A stretch of DNA of 64,000 bases from an uncultured Prevotella sp. (lineage in GTDB: Bacteria > Bacteroidota > Bacteroidia > Bacteroidales > Bacteroidaceae): the NCBI GenBank assembly GCA_905233165.1, contig CAJODL010000001.1, positions 310,001 to 374,000 on the forward strand, read 5' to 3'. Each line of letters begins with the position of its first letter. The stretch's first letter is position 1. Below the pieces are notes generated by a model that was not told the DNA's origin, did not search any database, and saw only the letters and a program-made list of their open reading frames with translations. Shown piece after piece: positions 30,378 to 39,564 of this stretch. A program made the position numbers and the translations under genes.

Positions 30378-33300
30378 ATGATGAAAAAACTCTTTTTTGT
30401 GACAATGATGTTGCTCGCGTTCGTCAGCAGAACATGGGCGCAGGATGAACATCTGAAGGTGCATTTCGACTTCAGTCAGGTTGAAGGAAACTATGTGACA
30501 GATGTTGTCAGCGGTATCAAGGGGCAGTTGGTAGGCTCTGCTACGGTTGATAATGTCGGTAAGTACGGTATGCTGAAAATGACCAATAGTTTCGGCTATA
30601 TGCTTTTAACCGATGCCACAGGTGCTGTCTTAAAGCAAATGAATGATTTCACCATATCAGCATGCTATCGTGTAGATGACGAAGCATCATTATCAGGCAA
30701 TGGACATTTCCTTTGGCTATTTGCAGACAAATGGCTATGCACGCAGACGGAAGGTCAATATATATATTACCGTCTGAATGCCCAGCGTGTGGCATCCTCA
30801 TCTGCCGGTTATGGTTCGGAGAGCGGCATAGAGGCTGGCTATGCTTCGCCCAAGGGTCGTTGGATGCATGTGCTCTACAGGCAGACAGGCAAGTTGGGAG
30901 AGTTGTTCGTGGACGGTAAAAAAATCGGAGCCAATGCCAGCATGCCGACAATCAGTGAGATTTTCACGGAGGCGCCTGCAAACTGCTGGATAGGTCGTTC
31001 TCCATTTAGCGGTGACAGTTACCTGAGACCTGCCTTAGTAGCAGACATCAGAATATATGACAATGCTGTCAGCGACGAGCAGTTGGGAGACTTGGCGGCA
31101 GTTGCTGCTGACATAGAAAGAGAGTTGAATTACGGAACTCCCGGTGATTTTACAGGATTGCAGGCTAAGGTTGAAGAATGTAAAACCTTTGTAAACGGTG
31201 ACGTGTCAGCATACGCCCCCAATGCAGTTGCGGAGTTGAAAGACGCTATAACGATAGCGGAGAAAGAGATAACCGCTTCCCGTGCCTCACAATATTTAAT
31301 AGACAAATATGTATCTACCCTGACGCAGTTACTGTCGAAAGCAGAGGCTACCAGCGGTTACCAGCCCAAACAAGTGTTTGAAGTGACCGAAAATCATGGC
31401 TTCAAACATCCAGGCGGTATTGTTTCACAGGAAGATATAGACCGTGCCAAGCAGTTGCTGGCAGATGGTAACGAGCGTATCAAAAAAGCATGGGATATTC
31501 TCTGTGCCAACGAGTATTCAAGTTCAAGTATTGCCACATGGCCTACGCCGACAGTCGTCAGAGGCGGTGGCTCGGGTCAAAACTACATGAATTGTGCACG
31601 AGGTGCTGCAATGGCATATCAGAATGCCCTGCGCTGGAAGATAGGAGGCACGAGAGACAATGCCGATGCCGCCGTTCGTATCATGATGCAATGGGTTCGT
31701 GAGTGTAACGGCTTGGGCGGTGACACCAACGTCTCGCTTGCTGCAGGCATCTATGGCTACGAGTGGGCAAATGCCGCAGAGCTGATGCGTGACTATGACG
31801 GTTGGAGCCGCGAGGACTTCGATGCCTTCCGTCGTTGGATTGTCCGCGTATTCTATAATCCGGCAATAGACTTCCTGCGCCGTCGCCACGACACATGGAT
31901 GAACTGGCGCTATCCCAATATGGGCGAACGCCCGGGGCACTACTGGTCAAACTGGGGGCTGTGTAATGCGCTCTGCGTCATGTCTATCGGCATACTGTGC
32001 GATGATGTCCACATGTATAATCAGGGAGTTTCGTTCTATAAATACGACCATCAGGGCACTTTCGAGCCCGACCGTAGCCAGCTCAGCCAGATTGTAGATG
32101 ACGGCTGTAACGAGTTCATTGGCAACTTGGTACCCATAGTGATTCCTGACGAACGCGGACCCTTCGGGTATCTCGGACAGATGCAGGAAAGCGGACGCGA
32201 CCAGGGACATGCACTCATGGCATTAGGACTGGCACTCGACATCTGCCAAGTTGGTCTCACCCAGGGCGATGACCTCTATGCCTATATGGATGACAGGATA
32301 GCGGCAGGACTGGAGCATGTGGCAGCACTCAACTTCGGTGGTGTGGAAGCTTTGTCATTGCCTTGGAAGAATTACAACTATTCCGACTGTCGCGGCTATC
32401 TGGGTGCAGGTTGGCTACAGACAGCCCCCAATGAAGGTGGAAAGGGAGAATATCGTCCATACTGGGACCGCGCCATCGGCTACTACGAGGGATTGCGCGG
32501 TGTTAAACTGCAATATGCCGAGAAGGCAAGTGCCGCCGTATGTCCTGACGGTGGTGGCGGCAACTACAGCCAGAACTCAGGAGGATTTGACCATGTGGGT
32601 TTCTCGACCCTTACCAGCTGGCGACCCGCCATTGCTGCGGAGCAAGCCATTACGCCATTGTCAGGAGACATTATATATAAAGGTGTGACATACAAGAATC
32701 AAACAAACTTGGGAGGACTGAAATATAAGTACGAGGTATGCCCCTCAAAAGGAATACCTGCCGACGGTGCCGACATAACACTCATTCCGCAGTTGCCAGG
32801 GGGAGCGACGGACAGCGGACAGTGGAAGTGGAGCACAGGCGAGACTACCCGTCAGATTACCGTGAAGGCAGACCGCAGCTACATCTACCGCGTTACCTAC
32901 ACCGCCCAGAACGGCACCACGAGTCAGCAGGCATTCGCTATCGCTGTCAGCGGTGATGCACAGCCAGACATAATGACTAACGAGATTACCATTGACGGCA
33001 CCGTCTATCAAGATACCGTCCAAACAATATTGGCAGGCAGCGATGTGACCCTCTATGCCGGAGCAACGACAGGATGGACAGACGACTACCTCTGGGACAA
33101 CGGACAGACGGCAAATGCCGTAACCGTACCGTCTGTCACAACCAGCCGCACATACACCTGCCAGTATGCCAACCAGAGCGGGGCTGTGAGCGAAAGCCGC
33201 TTCCACCTGAATGTGGTAGATGCCCTTCAGCATATTACTGTGGGAGGCAGGGAGAGCGAAACAAATGAAGTTGAGGTTTTGGCAGGCACAGGCGTGACGC

Positions 33301-34592
33301 TGAAACTCATCATTCCTGCCACCTCAAATCCAGAAAACATCGTGTGGACAGGCGGTTTCAAGGGTGCTGCCTATACCATAAACGTAGAGGAAAATACCGT
33401 GATAACAGCCACTTATCAAGGCGTGGAATATACCTATAACGTCAATGTAAAGGCTACGGGGTACGGCTATTACGACATGCTGACTTCGGAGCGCGGGTAC
33501 AAACTTGTAACCTCTGCCGAAGAACTGACCACGCTGGCAGCCGATAACTACTTCGTGCTGGCGAGCGACCAGGCAGACCTGCTCATAGGTCTGCATGATG
33601 CACCGCTGAACGGCAACAAGGCTCTCTTCTTCCAGACACCGACAGAACCGCTGAGCGACCTCTCGGAGGTGTTTACCATAGAGCCCTATGGTGACGCTTT
33701 CTGTCTCCGCAATATGGAATATGACGGACTGCTGTTGCAGACAGAGTGGGACAAGCCATACCAACTGCGTACCCACGACCAACCTCTCGCTTGTGAGTGG
33801 ACGCGTCTGTTAATGAACTATACTGACGGAGCATGGACGGTAGAGAACGGCAAATACACTGGCAACTGGCTGGGACTATGGACTCCTGCCAACGGCTATC
33901 GCAACGGCGAGGAGATAGCCCTTAACAAGACCGGTGACGACATCAGCCGCCTGCAGATATTTGCCATAAACAAGAAAACCTTCCATTCAGACTTCATCAC
34001 GAAGGATGTAGAGAAAGATGTTACGGCATTGCTGGTGAATCCGCAGTTTATCGGCAATGGCTTCGGATGGACAATGACTGGAACATGGGGCAATCAAAGA
34101 TACAATGGTGCCGTGGAGGTATGGCATAGTACCAACTTTAAACTGTCCCAGACTATCGTCGGTTTGCTTGACGGACGCTATACGGTTACCTGTCAGATGG
34201 CAAATGGTGAGGGCAGCAATACCGGTTATCTCTTCGCAACGTCAGGAGGCATTACGGAAAAAGCCGTTGTCTCACAGAGTTGTGCAGGAAGCAACTTCGA
34301 TGCCCAGCGTGATATGATGGCGGCAAATGCCTCATACGGATTATTGTCGGTAGATATAGAAGTGACAGGTGGAATGCTCACAGTCGGCATCCAGGAGCCA
34401 TCATCCAATACGTGGCTTGTATGGGACAACTTCACGCTGACATACAAGGGTACATCCGCTACCGGCATCAGCGAGACAACAGAAAGCCGCCAGCCAGCCA
34501 AGGGCTTGCTCTATGACCTGCAGGGACGCCGCATATACTCCGCTCCGCAAAAGGGTATCTATATCATGAACGGCAAAAAATATGTAAGATGA
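30378..34592 (+). CDS. Large secreted LamG plus alginate-lyase-like protein with Ig-like modules and sorting tail
   Basis: 1404 aa. Signal peptide (1-21), a LamG/concanavalin-type beta-sandwich (about 25-240), a helical spacer (245-325), then an alpha-helical alginate-lyase-like domain (about 335-755) with HYWSNWG (521-527) and ESGRDQGH (604-611), signatures of Bacteroidota alginate lyase family proteins. Cys-poor Ig-like modules (about 760-1075), a further carbohydrate-binding-like part and a tail ending GIYIMNGKKYVR, similar to type IX sorting signals, follow. Such lyases cleave uronate-containing glycans; the substrate here is unknown. The stop overlaps the next start (ATGA at 34589-34592), so GH30 is translationally coupled. 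Codons look richer in G and C than in flanking genes. Confidence 0.8.
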   Translation: MMKKLFFVTMMLLAFVSRTWAQDEHLKVHFDFSQVEGNYVTDVVSGIKGQLVGSATVDNVGKYGMLKMTNSFGYMLLTDATGAVLKQMNDFTISACYRVDDEASLSGNGHFLWLFADKWLCTQTEGQYIYYRLNAQRVASSSAGYGSESGIEAGYASPKGRWMHVLYRQTGKLGELFVDGKKIGANASMPTISEIFTEAPANCWIGRSPFSGDSYLRPALVADIRIYDNAVSDEQLGDLAAVAADIERELNYGTPGDFTGLQAKVEECKTFVNGDVSAYAPNAVAELKDAITIAEKEITASRASQYLIDKYVSTLTQLLSKAEATSGYQPKQVFEVTENHGFKHPGGIVSQEDIDRAKQLLADGNERIKKAWDILCANEYSSSSIATWPTPTVVRGGGSGQNYMNCARGAAMAYQNALRWKIGGTRDNADAAVRIMMQWVRECNGLGGDTNVSLAAGIYGYEWANAAELMRDYDGWSREDFDAFRRWIVRVFYNPAIDFLRRRHDTWMNWRYPNMGERPGHYWSNWGLCNALCVMSIGILCDDVHMYNQGVSFYKYDHQGTFEPDRSQLSQIVDDGCNEFIGNLVPIVIPDERGPFGYLGQMQESGRDQGHALMALGLALDICQVGLTQGDDLYAYMDDRIAAGLEHVAALNFGGVEALSLPWKNYNYSDCRGYLGAGWLQTAPNEGGKGEYRPYWDRAIGYYEGLRGVKLQYAEKASAAVCPDGGGGNYSQNSGGFDHVGFSTLTSWRPAIAAEQAITPLSGDIIYKGVTYKNQTNLGGLKYKYEVCPSKGIPADGADITLIPQLPGGATDSGQWKWSTGETTRQITVKADRSYIYRVTYTAQNGTTSQQAFAIAVSGDAQPDIMTNEITIDGTVYQDTVQTILAGSDVTLYAGATTGWTDDYLWDNGQTANAVTVPSVTTSRTYTCQYANQSGAVSESRFHLNVVDALQHITVGGRESETNEVEVLAGTGVTLKLIIPATSNPENIVWTGGFKGAAYTINVEENTVITATYQGVEYTYNVNVKATGYGYYDMLTSERGYKLVTSAEELTTLAADNYFVLASDQADLLIGLHDAPLNGNKALFFQTPTEPLSDLSEVFTIEPYGDAFCLRNMEYDGLLLQTEWDKPYQLRTHDQPLACEWTRLLMNYTDGAWTVENGKYTGNWLGLWTPANGYRNGEEIALNKTGDDISRLQIFAINKKTFHSDFITKDVEKDVTALLVNPQFIGNGFGWTMTGTWGNQRYNGAVEVWHSTNFKLSQTIVGLLDGRYTVTCQMANGEGSNTGYLFATSGGITEKAVVSQSCAGSNFDAQRDMMAANASYGLLSVDIEVTGGMLTVGIQEPSSNTWLVWDNFTLTYKGTSATGISETTESRQPAKGLLYDLQGRRIYSAPQKGIYIMNGKKYVR

Positions 34593-36085
34593 AAAAGAAG
34601 GTAGCATTATGCATAGTCATCAGTCTGGCTGTCTCCCTTGAGGGAGCAGCCCAGGTTTTCCTACACTACTCAACGACAAGTCAGGAAGCATGGAAGGAAG
34701 GCAAGACAAAATTGTCCGCCAAGCCTGCATCTCGGCAAACTGTCGCTATAGATGGTCAGGGACAGGGGCACGTATTCCGCGCCTGGGGTACCTGTTTCAA
34801 CGAGTTAGACCTCGATGCACTGCGACTGCTCAGTGACGAGGCGCAGCAGCAAGTCATGCAACGACTCTTTGCACCCGACGGTGACCTCCGCTTCACTCGC
34901 GGCAGGCTGACGATGAATGCCAACGACTACAGCCGTGCTTGGTATTCTTGCGACACGGTAGCAGGTGATTTCTCATTGCGCTACTTCAACATTGAGCATG
35001 ACAAGCAGAATGTCATACAACTCATAAAGATGGCACAACGCTGGCAACCGAATATGAGTTTCTGGGTGTCACCATGGAGTCCGCCGGCATGGATGAAAAT
35101 CAACCAAGACTATCCTGTGCTGTCAAGTCGCTACAACCAGCAGCCAAAAGAGAAGGACTATCTGCTCTTTGAAGGGGGAGAGGTGGATGCCAACGAGATG
35201 CAGTTCCTTGGCGAGCGAAAAGGACAGTTCCCCAGACGGCTTGCTTGTCAGGACTATATGATTCAGGAGCCACGCTATCTGCGTGCCTATGCTAATATGT
35301 TCTGCCGCTTCATAGAGCTATATCGTGAGGAAGGCGTGCCCATTGATATGGTGATGTACCAGAACGAGGCATACAGCTACACACCTTATCCTGGTTGCGC
35401 CTGGACTCCTGAAGGTGCCATACGCTTCAACCGTGACTATCTGGCACCCCTGTTGGCGCAGAAACATCCTGAGGTGAAACTGTATATCGGCACGTTCAAT
35501 ACCAACCGTCTTGACTGTGTCGAGCGTACTGTAGATGGAGTGAAAGACAAGGTAAGCGGCATAGGTCTGCAGTGGGAAGGGCGCGACAACATCGATGCCA
35601 TTCGTCAACGCTATCCAGACCTACACCTTATATCAAGCGAGAGCGAGTGTGGAAACGGTTCTATGGACTGGCGTGCAGGAGAACATACCTTCCATCTGCT
35701 TGCCGACTATATAGGGCGAGGTTGTGATGAATATTTCATCTGGAACTTCATTCTCTGCGACAACGGTCAGAGCCCTTGGGGATGGCGACAGAACGCGCTG
35801 ATACAGGTTGACTCGAAGACGCGGCAGCACCGCTACACCGCCGAGTACTACGCCGTAAAGCATTTCTCCCACTTCGTAGAGCCAGGCAGCCGCATGGTGT
35901 TCTATCGTTCGAAGGACGAGAGTCAGGGACTGCCTGTCATCGCCTTCGTCAGACCAGGCGGCAAGCGCGTCATCATTGTCGGTAACCTGACGGACGATGC
36001 CGTCTCCCAGAGCATCGCCGTGGGACGCAAGTTCCTGAACGCGCAGCTGCCCCCTCACTCGTTCACTACGTTTGCAGAAAAATGA
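34589..36085 (+). CDS. Glycoside hydrolase family 30 enzyme
   Basis: 498 aa with a signal peptide (about 1-21, GAA before QVF) and no lipoprotein Cys or sorting tail, so probably periplasmic. The GH30 (beta/alpha)8 domain has acid/base E260 in MYQNEAY and nucleophile E351 in ISSESECGNG (E353 is the alternative); SFWVSPWSPPAWMK (157-170) is a typical GH30 substrate-site stretch. A C-terminal beta-sandwich (about 415-498) completes the fold. GH30 includes beta-1,6-glucanases, beta-glucosidases, xylosidases and glucuronoxylanases; the activity cannot be fixed. Middle gene of the three-gene operon, with ATGA overlaps on both sides. Confidence 0.9.
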   Translation: MKKKVALCIVISLAVSLEGAAQVFLHYSTTSQEAWKEGKTKLSAKPASRQTVAIDGQGQGHVFRAWGTCFNELDLDALRLLSDEAQQQVMQRLFAPDGDLRFTRGRLTMNANDYSRAWYSCDTVAGDFSLRYFNIEHDKQNVIQLIKMAQRWQPNMSFWVSPWSPPAWMKINQDYPVLSSRYNQQPKEKDYLLFEGGEVDANEMQFLGERKGQFPRRLACQDYMIQEPRYLRAYANMFCRFIELYREEGVPIDMVMYQNEAYSYTPYPGCAWTPEGAIRFNRDYLAPLLAQKHPEVKLYIGTFNTNRLDCVERTVDGVKDKVSGIGLQWEGRDNIDAIRQRYPDLHLISSESECGNGSMDWRAGEHTFHLLADYIGRGCDEYFIWNFILCDNGQSPWGWRQNALIQVDSKTRQHRYTAEYYAVKHFSHFVEPGSRMVFYRSKDESQGLPVIAFVRPGGKRVIIVGNLTDDAVSQSIAVGRKFLNAQLPPHSFTTFAEK

Positions 36086-38367
36086 AAATCATAGCAGGAC
36101 TTTTCTTCTTCCTTGCCATGCAGCTGAGTGTATTGGCACAGACTCATTACCAGATGGCTGGACCATACGAGGTGATAGCCCGTGACGGGAAATATGCCTA
36201 TACAAAGAAAGGATGCGAGGATGATATGCACATGGCACTCGAACTTGCTCAGAGAGGTGACAGTACCCAAGCCCTCCATATTATCAATGCGTATGCAAGC
36301 AAGTTGCAAAGCTTAGAGGGACACGATGCGCCCCTCTGCCTGATACAATGCTGTGACATGGTGCAAGCGATGATGCTGCTCAGAAGTCATCAGAGGGTGG
36401 AGTGGAGAAATATGTTGCAGCGTGCCATCCTGCCCGTCATTGAGCAGTTCGAGGCAGACAGCCCGTATGCCAACGGCAACTGGGGTGCTGTTGTCAACCG
36501 CTGCCGCATAGCCTGCGCCATATTCCTGCAAGACAGCGTGCTATATCGTTCTGCGACAGACTACTTCCTGCATGCTTTTGACAATGGTTCGCTACCCAGA
36601 TACATCGGTGAGAGCGGACAGTGTCAGGAAACAGGTCGTGACCAAGCCCATGTGCAATTGGGACTGCAGGCTCTGGCAGAGACGTGCGAGATGGCATGGA
36701 GTCAGGGCGATGACCTTTGGGGAGCATTGGATAACAGGTTGTTAAAAGGCTTTGAATATACTGCCAAGTATAACCTTGGCTACGACGTACCTTTCGAGAC
36801 TTGGCAGGACTGCACGGGGCTATACTGCTATTGGGACGAACCGGGGCAGATGAATCGGGGTAAACTGTGGGATATATATTATTTGCCCTACAACCATTAT
36901 GTAGGGCGTATGGGGTTGTCTATGCCATATACCGAACGCATCGTAAAAGGTGAGAAACCAAAGATAAAAGAATATAAAGAGCTGCATCAGGTCTATACCT
37001 ATGCAGCTCCTTCTGGAGCGCCATTGAAGCAAGATTATGATGTCTATGTCAGATCACGTGAAAGTGAGGAGTGGACACGGATAGACACCTATATGGCAAA
37101 AGTAAATGCCCCCATCGGCAACAACCGTCATGCCATCAATGAAATTTCATACGCCTTTTTTGACTTTATGGGCGATGTCTTTGTACGTGTTGTCACAAAG
37201 AGAAAAAAGTTCCAGACTGTTCATATTCGTCCAGACTATAAAGGCGTGATAGCTAATGTACAGAACGATTCCACTGTACAGTTTCTGTTGTTCCAGCCAG
37301 AGAATTTGAGTGTGGAATTTGACGGTGACATATCTTCCAACCTGCTTCTGTTTACTGCCAAGCCACCAATTCCGCTGGCAGAGGCAAAGAAAAAGGCAAA
37401 GAGAGAAGGCCGCCGTTTCATAAGCTATGAACCAGAACTGTACTCTCAAGACACTATTCATATTGGCTCCAATACTACCGTGTATCTGGCAGGTGGCAGC
37501 TACTTTACAGGAACCTTTGCCATAGAAGATGCTGAAAATGTGAGCATATTAGGAAGAGGCATTGCTCGTCCTGTAAGTGGCTACGAGGGCTGCCACATAT
37601 ACCGTTCAAAAAATGTCCTTATCGACGGGCTGATTCTCAATACGTGTCCTGTAGGCGGTTCCGACGGTGTCGTAATTCGTGATACACGCAGCATCTCCCA
37701 TCCTGCATGGGGTGACGGCCTGAATGTCTTTGCCAGCAGTAATATTCTTTATGATCGTGTGTTCTGTCGTAATAGCGATGATTGCACCACTGCGTATGCT
37801 ACACGAAAAGGGTTCTCAGGTTCGGCCCTTAATGTGCATATGAAGAATTCAACATTGTGGGCTGATGTCGCACATCCCATTTTTATCGGTTTACATGGTA
37901 ATTCGGCAGTAGGAGACACTATAGAGAATCTGGTATATGAGAACATAGACATTCTTTGTCAGGCCGAACCGCAAATAGATTATCAGGGTTGTATGGCAAT
38001 CAATTGTGGTGATAACAATCTGGTTCGCAACATCACTTTCAATAACATCCGTGTTGAGAATATCTTGCAAGGTAGCCTGCTACAAGTGAAAGTAGGGTAC
38101 AATAAAAAATATTGTACGGCACCAGGACGTGGCATAGAGAACGTCATATTCAGAAACATCAGCTATAAAGGTGCCTGTACGGGACTTTCCGTTATCAATG
38201 GTTATGACGAGTTGCGCACAGTCAGGAGTGTATCATTTCAAGGTCTGAAAATCAATGGCAAGTACCTGTATGACGATATGCCAGATAAACCACGCTGGTA
38301 TTCTACTACTGATTATGTACCCATGATGATAGGCAATCATATTGGAACCGTCACATTTTCTCGTTAG
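36082..38367 (+). CDS. Fusion of alginate-lyase-like domain and pectinase-like beta-helix
   Basis: 761 aa, signal peptide (1-19). The N-terminal half (about 40-285) repeats the helical signature of the first operon gene: NGNWGAV (131-137) and QETGRDQAHVQLG (182-194). After a beta linker the C-terminal part (about 445-761) is a right-handed parallel beta-helix like GH28 polygalacturonases or related families: ENVSILGRGI (485-494), GDGLNVFASSN (544-554), NSDDC (564-568) and LHGN (604-607). The acidic pair D566-D567 could be catalytic. No sorting tail. The fusion would give lyase-like and hydrolase-like functions in one periplasmic protein (inference). By eye the first half is GC-richer than the second. 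Confidence 0.75.
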   Translation: MKIIAGLFFFLAMQLSVLAQTHYQMAGPYEVIARDGKYAYTKKGCEDDMHMALELAQRGDSTQALHIINAYASKLQSLEGHDAPLCLIQCCDMVQAMMLLRSHQRVEWRNMLQRAILPVIEQFEADSPYANGNWGAVVNRCRIACAIFLQDSVLYRSATDYFLHAFDNGSLPRYIGESGQCQETGRDQAHVQLGLQALAETCEMAWSQGDDLWGALDNRLLKGFEYTAKYNLGYDVPFETWQDCTGLYCYWDEPGQMNRGKLWDIYYLPYNHYVGRMGLSMPYTERIVKGEKPKIKEYKELHQVYTYAAPSGAPLKQDYDVYVRSRESEEWTRIDTYMAKVNAPIGNNRHAINEISYAFFDFMGDVFVRVVTKRKKFQTVHIRPDYKGVIANVQNDSTVQFLLFQPENLSVEFDGDISSNLLLFTAKPPIPLAEAKKKAKREGRRFISYEPELYSQDTIHIGSNTTVYLAGGSYFTGTFAIEDAENVSILGRGIARPVSGYEGCHIYRSKNVLIDGLILNTCPVGGSDGVVIRDTRSISHPAWGDGLNVFASSNILYDRVFCRNSDDCTTAYATRKGFSGSALNVHMKNSTLWADVAHPIFIGLHGNSAVGDTIENLVYENIDILCQAEPQIDYQGCMAINCGDNNLVRNITFNNIRVENILQGSLLQVKVGYNKKYCTAPGRGIENVIFRNISYKGACTGLSVINGYDELRTVRSVSFQGLKINGKYLYDDMPDKPRWYSTTDYVPMMIGNHIGTVTFSR

Positions 38368-38399
38368 CTTTGATATTTTGCTCACTTGGGTAGAAAATG

Positions 38400-38433
38400 C
38401 AAATGAAAATAAAGAAAATTCCATTTTCATTTG
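38400..38433. repeat. 11-bp inverted repeat overlapping the next promoter
   Basis: CAAATGAAAAT (38400-38410) and ATTTTCATTTG (38423-38433), 12 bases apart. The right arm contains the -33 TTTG of the downstream promoter. It could be a weak terminator or an operator. Confidence 0.6.
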
Positions 38434-38461
38434 GTGTTTTGCTCTTTTAATTGTAACTTTG
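38430..38461 (+). promoter_or_regulatory. Promoter upstream of the DUF4861 pseudogene and korAB
   Basis: TTTG (38430-38433), 20 bases, TAACTTTG (38454-38461): consensus match, again with TTTGGTG at the -33 box. Predicted start near 38467. Confidence 0.82.
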
Positions 38462-38510
38462 CACGCGATTTACACATTATTAATAATATAGAGCATAGAA
38501 AATTGTCGTC

Positions 38511-39550
38511 ATGAGTGCTTTGAGTGCTTTGCTGATATCGTTAGTTATTACCGTCACGAACCCTATGGGGACGGAGCGTACGGCTCCTGAGATGGTGGAG
38601 GTAAGTATGCCGAATGGTGGCAAGCAATGTGTTGTGACAGACGAGAAGGGTGACACTCTCCCGTCTCAAGTTACATATGATGGCAAACTCATATTCCCTT
38701 GCCCGGCAATGAAGGCTAAGGCAAGGGCGAAGTTCTATGTAAAAGAGAGTGAGAATGCCAAGAAATTCCCTCAAGAAGTGTTTGGCAGAAGCTTCCCTGA
38801 GCGAGACGGCGACTTCTCCTTCGAGAACGACAGGGTGGCATATCGCCTGGGGTGTATGGCTATGACATCTTCAGCAAGCGCATCAGCAACCTCTATCTCG
38901 AGAAACTCTACAAGCTGCAATGCGACAATGAGGTGCATTCTATGCGTTCGAAGCTGACAAAACTTGGCCGCAGAGACTTGGCTGACAAGATGTACAATGA
39001 GGTCTTCTCATATCATGTAGATCATGGTGAGGGAATGGATCAATATGATGTAGGTAAAACCCTTGGTGGCGGAGCTATAGCATACAAGGATGCTGACGGA
39101 AAGTTGGAGTTTCAGGGCTCTTTCAAGACGGCGGAAGTATTGGATAACGGCCCATTGCGCCTGACTGTCCGCCTGACATATCCCAATGAAGTACGAATAC
39201 TCTCGATTGATGCTCATAGCAATATGGTGAAGTCGGTAGTAAAGGCAAAAAGACCTTTTGTGGCAGGCATTGTGATGCATAATGCAGACAACAAAAGTGC
39301 TGAGGGCAAAGGCTATATTGCCTATGAAGACAAGGACGGAATCATGGTTGCATGTGTTGCACCAGAGGGAAAGACAGAGAAAGAACAGGGGCATCTGCTC
39401 ATAGCGCCAAATGCATCGACATACTACTTTGGCTCGGCTTGGACACGCTATGATGGCGATGGAATCGTGGATTTCAGCAAATGGCAGAGTTACCTTGAAG
39501 CATTTATTCAGCAGATTAAGAATCCATTAAAGATTAAGATAAAAAGATAA
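38511..39550 (+). pseudogene. DUF4861 family gene broken by a one-base frameshift
   Basis: Two frames together make one DUF4861 protein of about 346 aa. The first (from ATG 38511) runs through FPERDGDFSFENDRVAYRLG and then leaves the family; the family continues in the other frame with VYGYDIFSKR, FSYHVDHGEGMDQYDVGKTL and YYFGSAWTRYDGDG to 39550. The switch lies at the GGGG of 38849-38852, where one more G would restore CTG-GGG-GTG-TAT. DUF4861 proteins occur in Bacteroidota polysaccharide clusters; their function is not established. The break may be real, phase-variable or a sequencing error. The N-terminus is short for a signal peptide. korA begins 14 bases later. Confidence 0.85.
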
Positions 39551-39564
39551 GGAAAACAAAAATT

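Noticed and set aside
38852..39550. Independent short gene with GTG start
   Set aside because: It continues the DUF4861 family sequence of the preceding frame across a one-base shift, so it is the second half of a broken gene and not a separate gene.
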